From Nannocystis pusilla (lineage in GTDB: Bacteria; Myxococcota_A; Polyangia; Nannocystales; Nannocystaceae), in the NCBI RefSeq assembly GCF_020073745.1, contig NZ_JAIRAU010000001.1, forward strand, positions 310,001 through 374,000: a stretch of DNA of 64,000 nucleotides, in the 5' to 3' direction. The stretch's first letter is position 1; each line of letters starts with the position of its first letter. Below, piece after piece: positions 8,215 through 17,707 of this stretch. Position numbers and translations under genes: made by a program. The notes beneath the pieces were generated by a model. It saw only the letters and a list, made by a program, of their open reading frames with translations, did not search any database and was not told the DNA's origin.

Positions 8215-9798
8215 TCACGCGGAGGCGGAGACCTCGACGTTGGCGGGGATCCGGCTCATGGCCCGCTCGGCGAGGGCGGTGATCGTGAGCGAGGGATTGA
8301 CGCCGGGGTTGGCCGAGACGGCCGAGCCGTCGATGACGTAGAGGCCATCGTAGCCGAAGGCGCGGTGCTGGTGGTCGATGACGCCGGTCTCGGCGGAGTC
8401 GCCCATGCAACAACCACCGAGGATGTGGGCGGTGGTCGGGATGTTGAACAGGGTCTCGGTGACGAGCGACATCGAGTAACCCTTGATCTTGTCGGCGACG
8501 CGGCGGGCGATGTCGGTGGCCTCGGGGATCGAGGCGGTCGGCGCCTTGCCGGAGGAGAGGTCGGTGGTGAGCCCGGTGGCCCCCAGCCGCAAGCGCAGGG
8601 TGCCCTCGGCGGTCTTCATGTAGAGGAGGATGATCGAGAACTTGGCGAGGTCGGGCACCAGCAGCGCGCGCGCGAGCTTGATCGGGTGGCGCAGGAAGGC
8701 GCCGGCGAACCGCGACAGGCGCACGAGGGCCTTCTCGCCGGGGACGTGCGGGGCGAGCAGCAGGCGCCAGAACCCGCTGCCGGCGGAGTAGCGCACCGGC
8801 TCGACGTGCGAGTGCTCGTCGAGCTGGATGATCGAGCCGATCGCCACGCCGCGCGAGAGGTCGTGCTCGCGCTGGCCGCCGACGACGCCGATCAAGGACT
8901 CGGAGTTGGTCCGCACGCTCTCGCCGAGCCGGTCGGACAGCTTCGGCAGACCCTCGGGGTCCTGCTTCATGCGCAGGAGCAGCTCGACGGTGCCGAGCAC
9001 GCCGCCGGCGAGGACGACGTTGCGCGCGGTGAAGCTGCGCGCCTGCTTGCCGAGCAGGCCGGCGCCGCTGCGCGCCTCGACGCGATACCCACCGCCCGGC
9101 AAGGCCCGCACGGCGGTGACCTCGGTGTCGGCCAGCAGCTCCAGGCCCCGCTTCCTCGCGAAGTAGAGGTAGTTCTTGTCGAGGCTGTTCTTGCTGCCGT
9201 AGCGACAGCCGAGCATGCAGCCGCCGCAGTAGATGCAGCCGGTGCGCTCGGGGCCGCTGCCGCCGAAGTACGGGTCGGGCACGGTCTTGCCCGGCTCGCC
9301 GAAGTAGACCGCGACCTGGGTCGGCTCGACGCTCTTTCCCATGTCGGCGGCGACGCCTCGCATGACCCGGTCGACCGGGGTGACGGCGGGGTTGGCGGTG
9401 GCGCCGAGCATCCGGAGTGCGGTGTCGTAGTGCGGCTTGAGCTCGCCTGACCAATCGGCCAGGTTCGACCATGACGGCGAGTCGAAGAAGCTGCGCTTCG
9501 GGACAGGGAGGGTGTTGGCGTAGACCAGCGAGCCGCCGCCGACGCCGACGCCCGAGAGCACGGTGACGTGGCGGAAGAAGGTCATCTGGAACAGGCCGCG
9601 CCAGCCGAGCTTCGGCATCCACAGCCAGCGCTTGAGGTTCCAGTTGGTCTTCGGGAACTCGGCCGGCCCGAGCTCGCCGCCCTTCTCGAGCATGAGGACG
9701 CGGTAGCCCTTCTCGGTGAGGCGGAGCCCGGAGACGCTGCCGCCGAAGCCTGAGCCGACGACGATGAAGTCGTAGTCGAAGTCGCGCGCGGTGTTCAC
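8215..9798 (-). CDS. GMC-family FAD oxidoreductase, cholesterol-oxidase-like
   Basis: The 527-residue product begins with a dinucleotide-binding fold (IVVGSGFGGSVSGLRL) and has the GMC signatures GVGVGGGSLVYAN and the C-terminal FAD segment GLYVIDGSAVSANPGVNPS. A Cys-rich stretch (TGCIYCGGCMLGC) resembles that of bacterial cholesterol-oxidase/3-ketosteroid-type GMC enzymes. It would oxidise an alcohol, possibly a sterol, with FAD. The GTG at 9798 directly precedes the FAD domain. The frame stays open for another 350 bases upstream, but that sequence looks like part of another damaged gene. The sterol link is inference, supported by the NSDHL-like gene 8 kb away. Confidence 0.82.
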   Translation of the reverse strand: MNTARDFDYDFIVVGSGFGGSVSGLRLTEKGYRVLMLEKGGELGPAEFPKTNWNLKRWLWMPKLGWRGLFQMTFFRHVTVLSGVGVGGGSLVYANTLPVPKRSFFDSPSWSNLADWSGELKPHYDTALRMLGATANPAVTPVDRVMRGVAADMGKSVEPTQVAVYFGEPGKTVPDPYFGGSGPERTGCIYCGGCMLGCRYGSKNSLDKNYLYFARKRGLELLADTEVTAVRALPGGGYRVEARSGAGLLGKQARSFTARNVVLAGGVLGTVELLLRMKQDPEGLPKLSDRLGESVRTNSESLIGVVGGQREHDLSRGVAIGSIIQLDEHSHVEPVRYSAGSGFWRLLLAPHVPGEKALVRLSRFAGAFLRHPIKLARALLVPDLAKFSIILLYMKTAEGTLRLRLGATGLTTDLSSGKAPTASIPEATDIARRVADKIKGYSMSLVTETLFNIPTTAHILGGCCMGDSAETGVIDHQHRAFGYDGLYVIDGSAVSANPGVNPSLTITALAERAMSRIPANVEVSASA

Positions 9799-9829
9799 GA
9801 CGACGGGTGTATCACGCCGACCTGGCGCT

Positions 9830-10292
9830 GGCGATCGGCGGGAGGGCGGCGGCGCGGGTGTCGTCGTCGGGCCGACGTCGATGAGCACCGAGGGCGGCAG
9901 CGGCAGCAGCTCGAGGTTGCCGTCGCCGCCGTGGATCGCGTACCCGCGATCGGGATGGTCGCCGGCGCGGGTGAGGGTGACGCAGCGCTCGCCGAAGTTG
10001 CGGCCGAGCCGGCGATCGCGCAGTGACCGGCGTCGGGAGCGGCGGCCGCGGCGGCCCGCAGCGGCTGCACGGTGAATCGCCACACCTCGTCGGGGATCGC
10101 GTCCCAGGCGGCCCGCGTGGCGATCTCCTCCGGTGATGCGGCGCCGAACCACCGGTTCTGTGACTCTCGGTGCTGCGGAACGTCGTAGGCCGCTGTCGGC
10201 CGAGAGCCGGCGCCGCGAGGATCACAGTTCGCCCGGCCGCGGACGAGGTCGCCCGTGACCTCGGCGAGGAGAGCGGCCAGCGCTGCGTCCAC
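9830..10292 (-). pseudogene. Short hypothetical gene, frameshifted and running into the GMC gene
   Basis: From a GTG at 10292 one minus frame is protein-like for about 85 residues (MDAALAALLAEV.. to ..WDAIPDEVWRFTVQPLRAA), then degenerates. A neighbouring frame becomes protein-like from RNFGERCVTLTRAGDHP to PLPPSVLIDVG and then has no stop before the GMC start. A single indel around 10030 would restore one product. The family is unknown. It may be a decaying gene or a sequence error; either would also explain the over-long open frame upstream of the GMC enzyme. Confidence 0.4.
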
Positions 10293-10320
10293 GACCGAAC
10301 GGTACTACGCTCTCGCCGCG

Positions 10321-10710
10321 ATGGACCACCTCACCAAAGACCAGCTCGCCCGCCTGAAGCAGCGCCTCGAAGACGAGCGCTCGACCCTGCTCCACCGCGA
10401 GCTCGGGCACCGCGCCGATACGACCGCACCGCCCACGCCCGACGTCGGCGACCAACAGGACCTCGCCGCGGCCGAGGCGGCCCAGGTGGCGCAGCTCAGC
10501 ATCGCCGACCACGACCGCTCGCGCCTGCGCGAGGTCGAGGACGCGCTCGCCCGCATGCAAGCGGGGACCTACGGGATCTGCGAGGACACGGAGGAGGAGA
10601 TTCCGTTCGAGCGCCTGTGGGCCCAGCCGACCGCGAGGTTGACGGTCGAGGCGCAGGAGATCCGCGAACGCGAGGCGCGCGAACGGGCCGAGCTGCGCGA
10701 GGCGTATTGA
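10321..10710 (+). CDS. DksA/TraR-family protein with degenerate zinc finger
   Basis: The 129-residue product matches the C-terminal DksA/TraR pattern (GTYGICEDTEEEIPFERL..PTARLTVEAQE) behind a helical N-terminal region containing D41/D45-type acidic residues (TPDVGDQQDLAA). The four zinc Cys positions read C87, T90, T108, A111, so only one Cys remains. Zinc-independent DksA paralogues with a C..T pattern are known in Pseudomonas (DksA2). The protein should bind the RNA polymerase secondary channel and act with ppGpp (family knowledge). The ATG at 10321 was chosen because homology begins there. It is convergent with the ECF sigma gene. Confidence 0.88.
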   Translation: MDHLTKDQLARLKQRLEDERSTLLHRELGHRADTTAPPTPDVGDQQDLAAAEAAQVAQLSIADHDRSRLREVEDALARMQAGTYGICEDTEEEIPFERLWAQPTARLTVEAQEIREREARERAELREAY

Positions 10711-10735
10711 TTGGACCGAGGAGTGTCGACCGCGG

Positions 10736-10775
10736 GTGAGTGCGTGACTGTCCGAAAGGACATGCTCGCACTCAC
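10736..10775. terminator. Long bidirectional hairpin enclosing a TGTCC-GAAA-GGACA core
   Basis: The outer arms GTGAGTGCG and CGCACTCAC pair perfectly and enclose the dispersed palindrome TGTCC-GAAA-GGACA. It lies between the convergent dksA-like and sigma-factor genes and overlaps the last codon of the latter. Its position and symmetry argue for a two-way terminator. Confidence 0.65.
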
Positions 10776-11383
10776 AGCTCGGCGCGCAGCGAGCGGGCCC
10801 ACCGGGCCAGGTCGCCGAGGGTGCTGTCGAGCAGCGCCGGCGCGGCGCCGAGCCGCCGCAGCTGCACGGCGAGCAGCTCCTTGGCGCGGCGCAGGCGGGT
10901 GCGCACGGTGCCCTCGGGCTCGCCGAGGACGGCCCCGATCGCGCCGGCGGTCATGTCCTCCCAGAACGACAGCTCGAGCACGACCTGGAACTGCAGCGGC
11001 AGCCGCCGCAGCCCGGCGAGCAGGAGCCGCTGCTCGGCCCGCCGCGCGAGGGCGGTGCTCGGCCCGGGGCCGAGGTCGTGGACGCTGACCTCCTCGACGT
11101 CGATCGGCCGTCGCGCCCGCTCGGCGTACAGCTTCTGCAGCTTGTGGTAGGCGATCCCGAGCAGGTAGCCGCGCAAGCTGCCCTCGCCGCGGAAGCGCGC
11201 GGGCGCCTCGAGGCAGGCGACGAAGGTCGACTGGACCAGGTCGTCGACGTCGTCCTCGGACCACAGCTTGGCGCGGACGAACCGCGCGACCGCGCGGAAG
11301 TGGCGGTCGAACAGCGCGGCGCCGGCCCGGCGATCGCCGGCCTGCCAGGCGGCCAGGAGCTCGCCGTCGCTGCCGCCGCTCAC
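10772..11383 (-). CDS. ECF-type RNA polymerase sigma factor, kinase-linked
   Basis: The 203-residue product has sigma region 2 (HFRAVARFVRAKLW.EDDVDDLVQSTFVACL..FRGEGSLRGYLLGIAYHKL) and region 4 (LPLQFQVVLELSFWEDMTAGAIGAVL..TVRTRLRRAKELL). There is no anti-sigma gene beside it; instead its GTG start overlaps the stop of a Ser/Thr kinase gene (GTGA), with GGAGG 8 bases before. Kinase-associated ECF factors are activated by phosphorylation rather than anti-sigma release in studied cases such as Vibrio EcfP/PknT (family knowledge), so the same logic is inferred here. The likely target is the divergent promoter upstream of the kinase. Confidence 0.9.
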   Translation of the reverse strand: MSGGSDGELLAAWQAGDRRAGAALFDRHFRAVARFVRAKLWSEDDVDDLVQSTFVACLEAPARFRGEGSLRGYLLGIAYHKLQKLYAERARRPIDVEEVSVHDLGPGPSTALARRAEQRLLLAGLRRLPLQFQVVLELSFWEDMTAGAIGAVLGEPEGTVRTRLRRAKELLAVQLRRLGAAPALLDSTLGDLARWARSLRAEL

Positions 11384-13188
11384 GGGGCCGCCTCCGCGCA
11401 CGCCGTGGCATAGCCCAGGGAACATGCCCGATCGCGCATGACCCCGGGGCCAGATGGGTCGAGCGTGGCCGCCTCGGCGCACAGCCAGGCGTAGCCGCGC
11501 GCGCAGCCGGCCTCGGCGAGGGCCCGTCGCCGGGCCTTCGACTCCGGGGTGCCGGCGATCCCGGCCTCGAGGTCCATGTACTCGCCGACGATCAGCGCGT
11601 GCTTGCAGCAGTCGGCCTCGCCGGCGAGGCAGGCCCGGCTCTGCGCCTCGGTGCCGGCGACGCCGCAGGCCGCGATCGGCTCGCAGCCGTTCGGGCCGTC
11701 GTTCCGCGTGCCGTCGGGGCACGGGGCGGCGGTGACGAGCGGGGCGCAGAACTGGCGCTCGAGGCAGGCGAGCGTGTGCGCCTGACGCTGGTCGAGGGGG
11801 CTCGTCCGCGTCGCCGACGCCACCGTGCACGCGGTGGTCTCACCGGCGCGCAGCAGCAGCGCGATGGTCTCGAGCTTGGCGTCGAGGTACGGCGCGCTGT
11901 CGGTCGGGTGCGACTTCATCCGCTCGCGCACGGCCGCGGTCGCGGCCACCAGCGCGTCCCGGTCGCCGGTGAACGGCAGCTGCGGGATGCACACCGCCGG
12001 CACCGCGGCCCACAGCCGCTCGACCAGAGTCGATCCTGTCTCTGAAGTCATGTCTGTAAAAACATGTCCATTCGAGCTGGTGAGTCCGGCGCTGGCGAGC
12101 GTCCCCGTGACGGCGGCGGCGGTCAGCGCCGCCGCGACCGCCCAGCGGGCGACACGCGGGCGCAGGAGCCGTTCGAGCGCGGCCGCAAGGGCGGCCGTGT
12201 CGGGGAAGCGGCGCGCCGGCTCGCGCTGCAGGCCGCGCGCGAGCAGGGCGGACAACGGGGCGGGCAGCCAGCGCGGGGCGGGGCGCGCGGCGCCGGCGAG
12301 GACGGAGGTTCGCAGGCCGGCGACGCTGTCGCCGGCGAACGGTCGCGCGCCGCAGACCGCCTCGTACAGCGCGACGCACAGCGCGAACTGGTCGGCGCGC
12401 GCGTCGACGGGCTCGCCCGCGAATTGCTCGGGTGCCATGTAGGCCGGCGTGCCGGCGAGCTCGCCGGCGCGGGTGCGCAGCGGCGAGGCGATGTCCGCGG
12501 TGATCGCGAGCTCGGCGGTCGCGGCGTCGAGCGTGCTGGCGATCCCGAAGTCGGCCACGCGGACCCGGCCGTCGCGACCGACGAGCACGTTGTCCGGCTT
12601 GAAGTCGCGGTGGATCAGACCGGCGGCGTGGACGGCCTGCAGCCCGCGCGCGGCCTCGATGAAGCGCTCGAGGACCGGGCGAAGGTCGGGGCCGCCGCGG
12701 TCGACCGCGGCGAGGCCCGGCAGCGCGCGGCGCCACGCCGGGGGCGGACGCACGGGGTGGCGAGCGAGCCATGCGCCGAGCGTCTCGCCGTCGACGTACT
12801 CCATGGCGACGAAGAGCTGGCCGTCGTGCTCGCCGATCTCGTGGACCGAGACGACGTTCGGGTGAGCGAGCCGCGCCAGCGCCCGCGCCTCGCGGCGGAT
12901 CTGCTCGGCCGCGCCGCGCAGCTCGGCGTGCATCACCTTGATCGCCACCGGACGCTCGAGCGCGGGGTCGTAGGCCTGATAGACCACCCCCATCCCGCCG
13001 GCGCCCAGCCGCCGATCGAGCTGGTACGCGCCGATCCGCGGCGGGGGTGCGTCGTCGAGGTCGCCGAACAGCCTGGCCTTGACCCGCCGCTGCAGCAGCC
13101 GATCGGCGAGTTCGGTGTCCGGGTGGTGCATGTCCGGGTGACGCCCGCGCCGCGGCAGGGTGGCGACGAGGGAAGGGGGAGAGAGCAT
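11380..13188 (-). CDS. Transmembrane Ser/Thr protein kinase with Cys-rich extracellular sensor domain
   Basis: The 602-residue product has a PknB-type kinase domain (glycine loop LGAGGMGVVYQAYD, VAIKVM, catalytic IHRDFKPDNVLV, VADFGIA, YMAPEQFAG). One TM helix around residue 355 follows, then a roughly 220-residue Cys-rich outer domain ending in a Sel1-like motif (RRALAEAGCARGYAWLCAEAATL). The same outer domain is encoded alone by the divergent gene at 13378-14178. The kinase is fused by a 4-base overlap to the ECF sigma gene, its probable substrate. The ATG at 13188 has GGAG 8 bases upstream; an in-frame ATG at 13131 lacks one. A dispersed palindrome copy lies in the juxtamembrane linker near 12040-12075. 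Confidence 0.92.
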   Translation of the reverse strand: MLSPPSLVATLPRRGRHPDMHHPDTELADRLLQRRVKARLFGDLDDAPPPRIGAYQLDRRLGAGGMGVVYQAYDPALERPVAIKVMHAELRGAAEQIRREARALARLAHPNVVSVHEIGEHDGQLFVAMEYVDGETLGAWLARHPVRPPPAWRRALPGLAAVDRGGPDLRPVLERFIEAARGLQAVHAAGLIHRDFKPDNVLVGRDGRVRVADFGIASTLDAATAELAITADIASPLRTRAGELAGTPAYMAPEQFAGEPVDARADQFALCVALYEAVCGARPFAGDSVAGLRTSVLAGAARPAPRWLPAPLSALLARGLQREPARRFPDTAALAAALERLLRPRVARWAVAAALTAAAVTGTLASAGLTSSNGHVFTDMTSETGSTLVERLWAAVPAVCIPQLPFTGDRDALVAATAAVRERMKSHPTDSAPYLDAKLETIALLLRAGETTACTVASATRTSPLDQRQAHTLACLERQFCAPLVTAAPCPDGTRNDGPNGCEPIAACGVAGTEAQSRACLAGEADCCKHALIVGEYMDLEAGIAGTPESKARRRALAEAGCARGYAWLCAEAATLDPSGPGVMRDRACSLGYATACAEAAP

Positions 13189-13247
13189 GACGATACTCCG
13201 CTGCGGGCTCGCGGGGCCCGTGCTCCTTGCGTCCCGCGGCGCCGCGA

Positions 13248-13307
13248 AACAATTGGATCAATTTCGCGCATCTCATTCTTTTTCTTTTTAAAAAACATCC
13301 AATTGTT
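13248..13307. promoter_or_regulatory. Divergent promoter with inverted repeat AACAATTGGAT..ATCCAATTGTT
   Basis: Two perfect 11-base arms at 13248-13258 and 13297-13307 surround an unusually AT-rich 38-base centre (a T-run then A-run) between the kinase/sigma operon and the gene for the secreted sensor-domain paralogue. Each arm also contains a CAATTG core. The symmetry fits one bidirectional control site for both transcription units, bound by a regulator or used by the local ECF sigma in each direction (inference). Confidence 0.6.
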
Positions 13308-13377
13308 CCGCCCCCGTCGCGGGACGAGGGAGGTGCGAGCCGGCCGGGCGCGACCCGGCGGCCGACTGGAGGAGTTC

Positions 13378-14178
13378 ATGACGCACCCGTTCGCCCACGT
13401 TTTGACGATGCTGTCGCCGCGCCAGCCCCCGCGCGGCCCCGGGACCTCGGACCTCGCGTCGCGGTGGTCGAGGACCCGGCGATGGACGGCGGCGCTCGCC
13501 GTCGCGGTTGCGACAGTCTCGACGACCACGGAGGCCGCGCCTGTCGCCGCACAGGCGAATCCGGCGACGTGCGAGCCGCTGCCGCCCTTCGCGGGCGACA
13601 AGGCGGCGCTGATGGCAGCTGGCGAGGCGCTGGTCGCTCGCGCCAGGCAGCTCGCGCACGGCAGCGCCGAGCACACCGACGTCAAGATCGAGATCATGGC
13701 CCTGTTCGCCCGCGCCGGCGACCTCGAGATGTGCAAGCTGCTGCGCCAGACCCGCGAGACGAGCTCGCTGTCGGCGAAGCAGACCCACGCGATCGCCTGC
13801 GTGCAGCAGCAGTTCTGCCGGCCGATGCCGCTGGCGAAGGGCTGCCCGGCGGGGATGGCCAACCAGGGGCCGGAAGGGTGCGCGCCGATCCGGAGCTGCA
13901 CGGCCGCCGCGCAGGCGACCGCGTGCAAGACGGGCGACACGAGCTGCTGCGCGCCGGCGCTGCTCGGGCTCGAGATCGCGGACGCGGAGGCGGGCATGCC
14001 CACCCCGCAATCGCTGGCGACCCGCCGGGCGCTGGCGAAGACCGCGTGCGACGCCGGCCACGCCGAGGTGTGCCTGGAGGCCGCCGCGCTCGGCGTGGGG
14101 ACGCTCGAGTCACAGCGCAAGCGAGCATGTTCTTTGGGGCATGTCGAATCGTGCAGGCCGGCGAATTCGGCGCCTTGA
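13378..14178 (+). CDS. Secreted Cys-rich protein, paralogue of the kinase sensor domain
   Basis: The 266-residue product starts from an ATG with a strong GGAGGAG site. It has an N-terminal hydrophobic export segment (WTAALAVAVATVSTTTEAAPVAA), then a domain aligning along its full length with the outer domain of the adjacent Ser/Thr kinase. Shared landmarks include PFxGDxxALxAA, xQxHxxACxxxQFCxP, CPxGxxNxGPxGCxPI, CC(A/K)xAL and the terminal RACSLGxxxxC. It has no kinase or TM segment of its own. It probably acts in the periplasm or outside, as a ligand-binding partner, competitor or dimerisation partner of the sensor (inference). Its divergent promoter is shared with the kinase. The domain family is not one I can name. 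Confidence 0.8.
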   Translation: MTHPFAHVLTMLSPRQPPRGPGTSDLASRWSRTRRWTAALAVAVATVSTTTEAAPVAAQANPATCEPLPPFAGDKAALMAAGEALVARARQLAHGSAEHTDVKIEIMALFARAGDLEMCKLLRQTRETSSLSAKQTHAIACVQQQFCRPMPLAKGCPAGMANQGPEGCAPIRSCTAAAQATACKTGDTSCCAPALLGLEIADAEAGMPTPQSLATRRALAKTACDAGHAEVCLEAAALGVGTLESQRKRACSLGHVESCRPANSAP

Positions 14179-14222
14179 GCGGGCCGAACGGCGGCGAGAC
14201 GTCGCATGCCCCAAAGGACATG
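14127..14222. repeat. Two facing copies of the catgttctttggggcatg / catgccccaaaggacatg motif
   Basis: One copy is at about 14127-14144, in the last codons of the secreted protein gene. An inverted near-copy is at 14204-14221, just before the convergent gene's stop. They could pair with each other or each form a small hairpin with loop CTTT/CAAA. A probable two-way terminator between convergent genes. Confidence 0.5.
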
Positions 14223-14230
14223 TAGCTATT

Positions 14231-15184
14231 TCAGAACACCCAGGTGTAGCCGCCGCTGACGCTCGCGCTCAGCTCGCCGCCGCCGCCGAGGAACACCACG
14301 AGTCCGACCGGCCACGGGTCGATCTTCCCGCTCACCAGGGCCAGCCAGCCGGCCTCGTCGGCGGGGAGGGCGAAGATCACCTGGACGCCGCCGCCGCCCT
14401 TCACCTCGACCTCGACGGTCACCGCGAAGTAGGGGCCCTTGAGGTCGGCGGGCCGTGGCGACCACACGCCGAGCTGCGCCGACGTCGACCCGCCGACCGA
14501 GACCGCGACCCCGCCGACCCCGTAGAAGCCGCCGATCACCGTCGCTTCGGGCATGCGCGCCGCGTAGCCGAAGCAGCCCTCGGCGCCGGCGCCGTAGGCC
14601 GCGCTGCCGGCCAGGCCGAGCGAGAGCGTGGCGAACTGGCCGGCCTTGTCGACGACGGCGCGGAGCTCCGGCCGGCGCACGAGCGAGCGCATCGCCTCCT
14701 GCGCCCCCGCCTCCATCTTCTTGCCGGCGGCGGCGACGACGACCCGCTCGAACTCGGCGGCGGCCTTCGGGTCGGCCAGCAGCGCGCGACCGCCTGCCAC
14801 CATGGCGTCGATCAGCGCGCCCGAGCGGCCCACGAACGCCTCCGCGGCGGCGAGCAAGATCTCCGTCAGCCCATCCGTCAACCAGCGCTCGAGCGCCGCG
14901 ACGGTCTCGTTCCACGCCGCCTCGCCGAGGCGGAGCGCGTCGTCATAGGCGTTGTCGGCGATCGCCGCCGCCTTCGCGCCGATCCGCTCGGCCTCGCGGG
15001 CTCCCTTCGCCGCCGCGTCTGCCGCCTGCTTCGCCGCGTCGGAGACGGCGTCGACGCCCTTCTCGGCGGCGTCGGAGACCGCGTCGGTGGCCTTCTTGGT
15101 CGCGTCCGAGACGCCCTTGGTGACCTTCTTCGTGCTCTTCTTGATGCTCTTGGTGGCCTTCTTGAATGACTTGCCGATACCCAT
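14231..15184 (-). CDS. Hypothetical protein with Lys/Ala-rich amphipathic repeats and beta-rich C-terminus
   Basis: The 317-residue product opens with about 70 residues of repeated 11-12-residue amphipathic helix (KKSTKKVTKG, DATKKATDAVSDAAEKGVDAVSDAAK), resembling LEA or apolipoprotein-like surfaces that coat membranes or polymers. The C-terminal half is Gly-rich, with alternating hydrophobic residues (VGGVAVSVGGSTSAQLGVW, FLGGGGELSASVSGGYTW) suggestive of a beta-barrel or sheet. No signal peptide or enzyme motif is seen. The ATG at 15184 starts the Lys-rich repeat. The function is unknown; a surface-binding or stress role is only a guess from composition. Confidence 0.7.
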   Translation of the reverse strand: MGIGKSFKKATKSIKKSTKKVTKGVSDATKKATDAVSDAAEKGVDAVSDAAKQAADAAAKGAREAERIGAKAAAIADNAYDDALRLGEAAWNETVAALERWLTDGLTEILLAAAEAFVGRSGALIDAMVAGGRALLADPKAAAEFERVVVAAAGKKMEAGAQEAMRSLVRRPELRAVVDKAGQFATLSLGLAGSAAYGAGAEGCFGYAARMPEATVIGGFYGVGGVAVSVGGSTSAQLGVWSPRPADLKGPYFAVTVEVEVKGGGGVQVIFALPADEAGWLALVSGKIDPWPVGLVVFLGGGGELSASVSGGYTWVF

Positions 15185-15356
15185 TGCTATCTCCTCGCCC
15201 TGTGAGCGTCACGGGTGTATCGGTCGGATGTTGAGAAAGTGTGACGGCGCCGCAGGCACGAAATCGATCCATGACACTCGCTTCGGCGAGCGAGCGCGCA
15301 TGCGGGTGATTCGCTGCCCGGCGATGGCCGTCGCCGCGGTGATTCGCCACCGAAGC
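15185..15356. other. Intergenic gap, upstream region of the 14231-15184 gene
   Basis: About 170 bases, slightly less GC-rich than the flanks, between the amphipathic-repeat gene and the ABC exporter stop. It presumably holds the former's promoter. No convincing gene or hairpin is seen. Confidence 0.35.
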
Positions 15357-17171
<1,815 letters not shown>

Positions 17172-17209
17172 GCGTGGAGTGTGACGCAGAGGCGCGCGCG
17201 TCTGACGGG

Positions 17210-17650
17210 TCAGCGGAGGATCTCCGCGGTCTGCAGGCGCTCGGGCTCGACGGGCCGCGCGGGCACGAGCTCGGCGGCCTCGACCGGCAGGGGTGGCTCA
17301 CGCTCGCCGGCCCCGGCGGGCACGGCCGGGGCGAGGGGGCGCGGCAGCGGCTCCGCCGTCTGCAGCGGCGCGGGGATCGCGAAGTCCGGGCGCGCGGGGA
17401 TCGGCGGCAGGATGTCGGCGGTCTGCAGGCGCATGGCCTCGCGCCGGCGCTCGGCGTCGAGCCGGATCGTCTCGGCCTGCTCGACCGCGAGGTGCTCGCC
17501 GTCGTTGCGCCGGAACGAGAGCACCGCGAGCACGGTGCAGTAGGTGAGGGCGCCGAGGATGATGATGCCGAGGACGAGCCGCGTGAGCCGGACGGAGGCC
17601 CGCTTCGCGAGGTTGCGCGGCGGCGGCGCGGGCGGACCGTAGATCGACAC
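17210..17650 (-). CDS. Small single-TM protein with LQTA repeats
   Basis: The 146-residue product has a short Pro-rich cytoplasmic N-terminus, one TM helix (LVLGIIILGALTYCTVLAVL) and a Pro/Ala/Glu-rich tail in which RLQTADIL, PLQTAEPL and RLQTAEIL recur about every 30-40 residues. The repeats may be short binding motifs for a partner protein. It lies about 40 bases upstream of the ABC exporter on the same strand and may be cotranscribed. The family is unknown. Confidence 0.65.
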   Translation of the reverse strand: MSIYGPPAPPPRNLAKRASVRLTRLVLGIIILGALTYCTVLAVLSFRRNDGEHLAVEQAETIRLDAERRREAMRLQTADILPPIPARPDFAIPAPLQTAEPLPRPLAPAVPAGAGEREPPLPVEAAELVPARPVEPERLQTAEILR

Positions 17651-17707
17651 GAGGCTGACGCTAGCGGAGGTCGAGGCGCACGCCCAGACGCGCGGCGCGA
17701 GCGGGCT

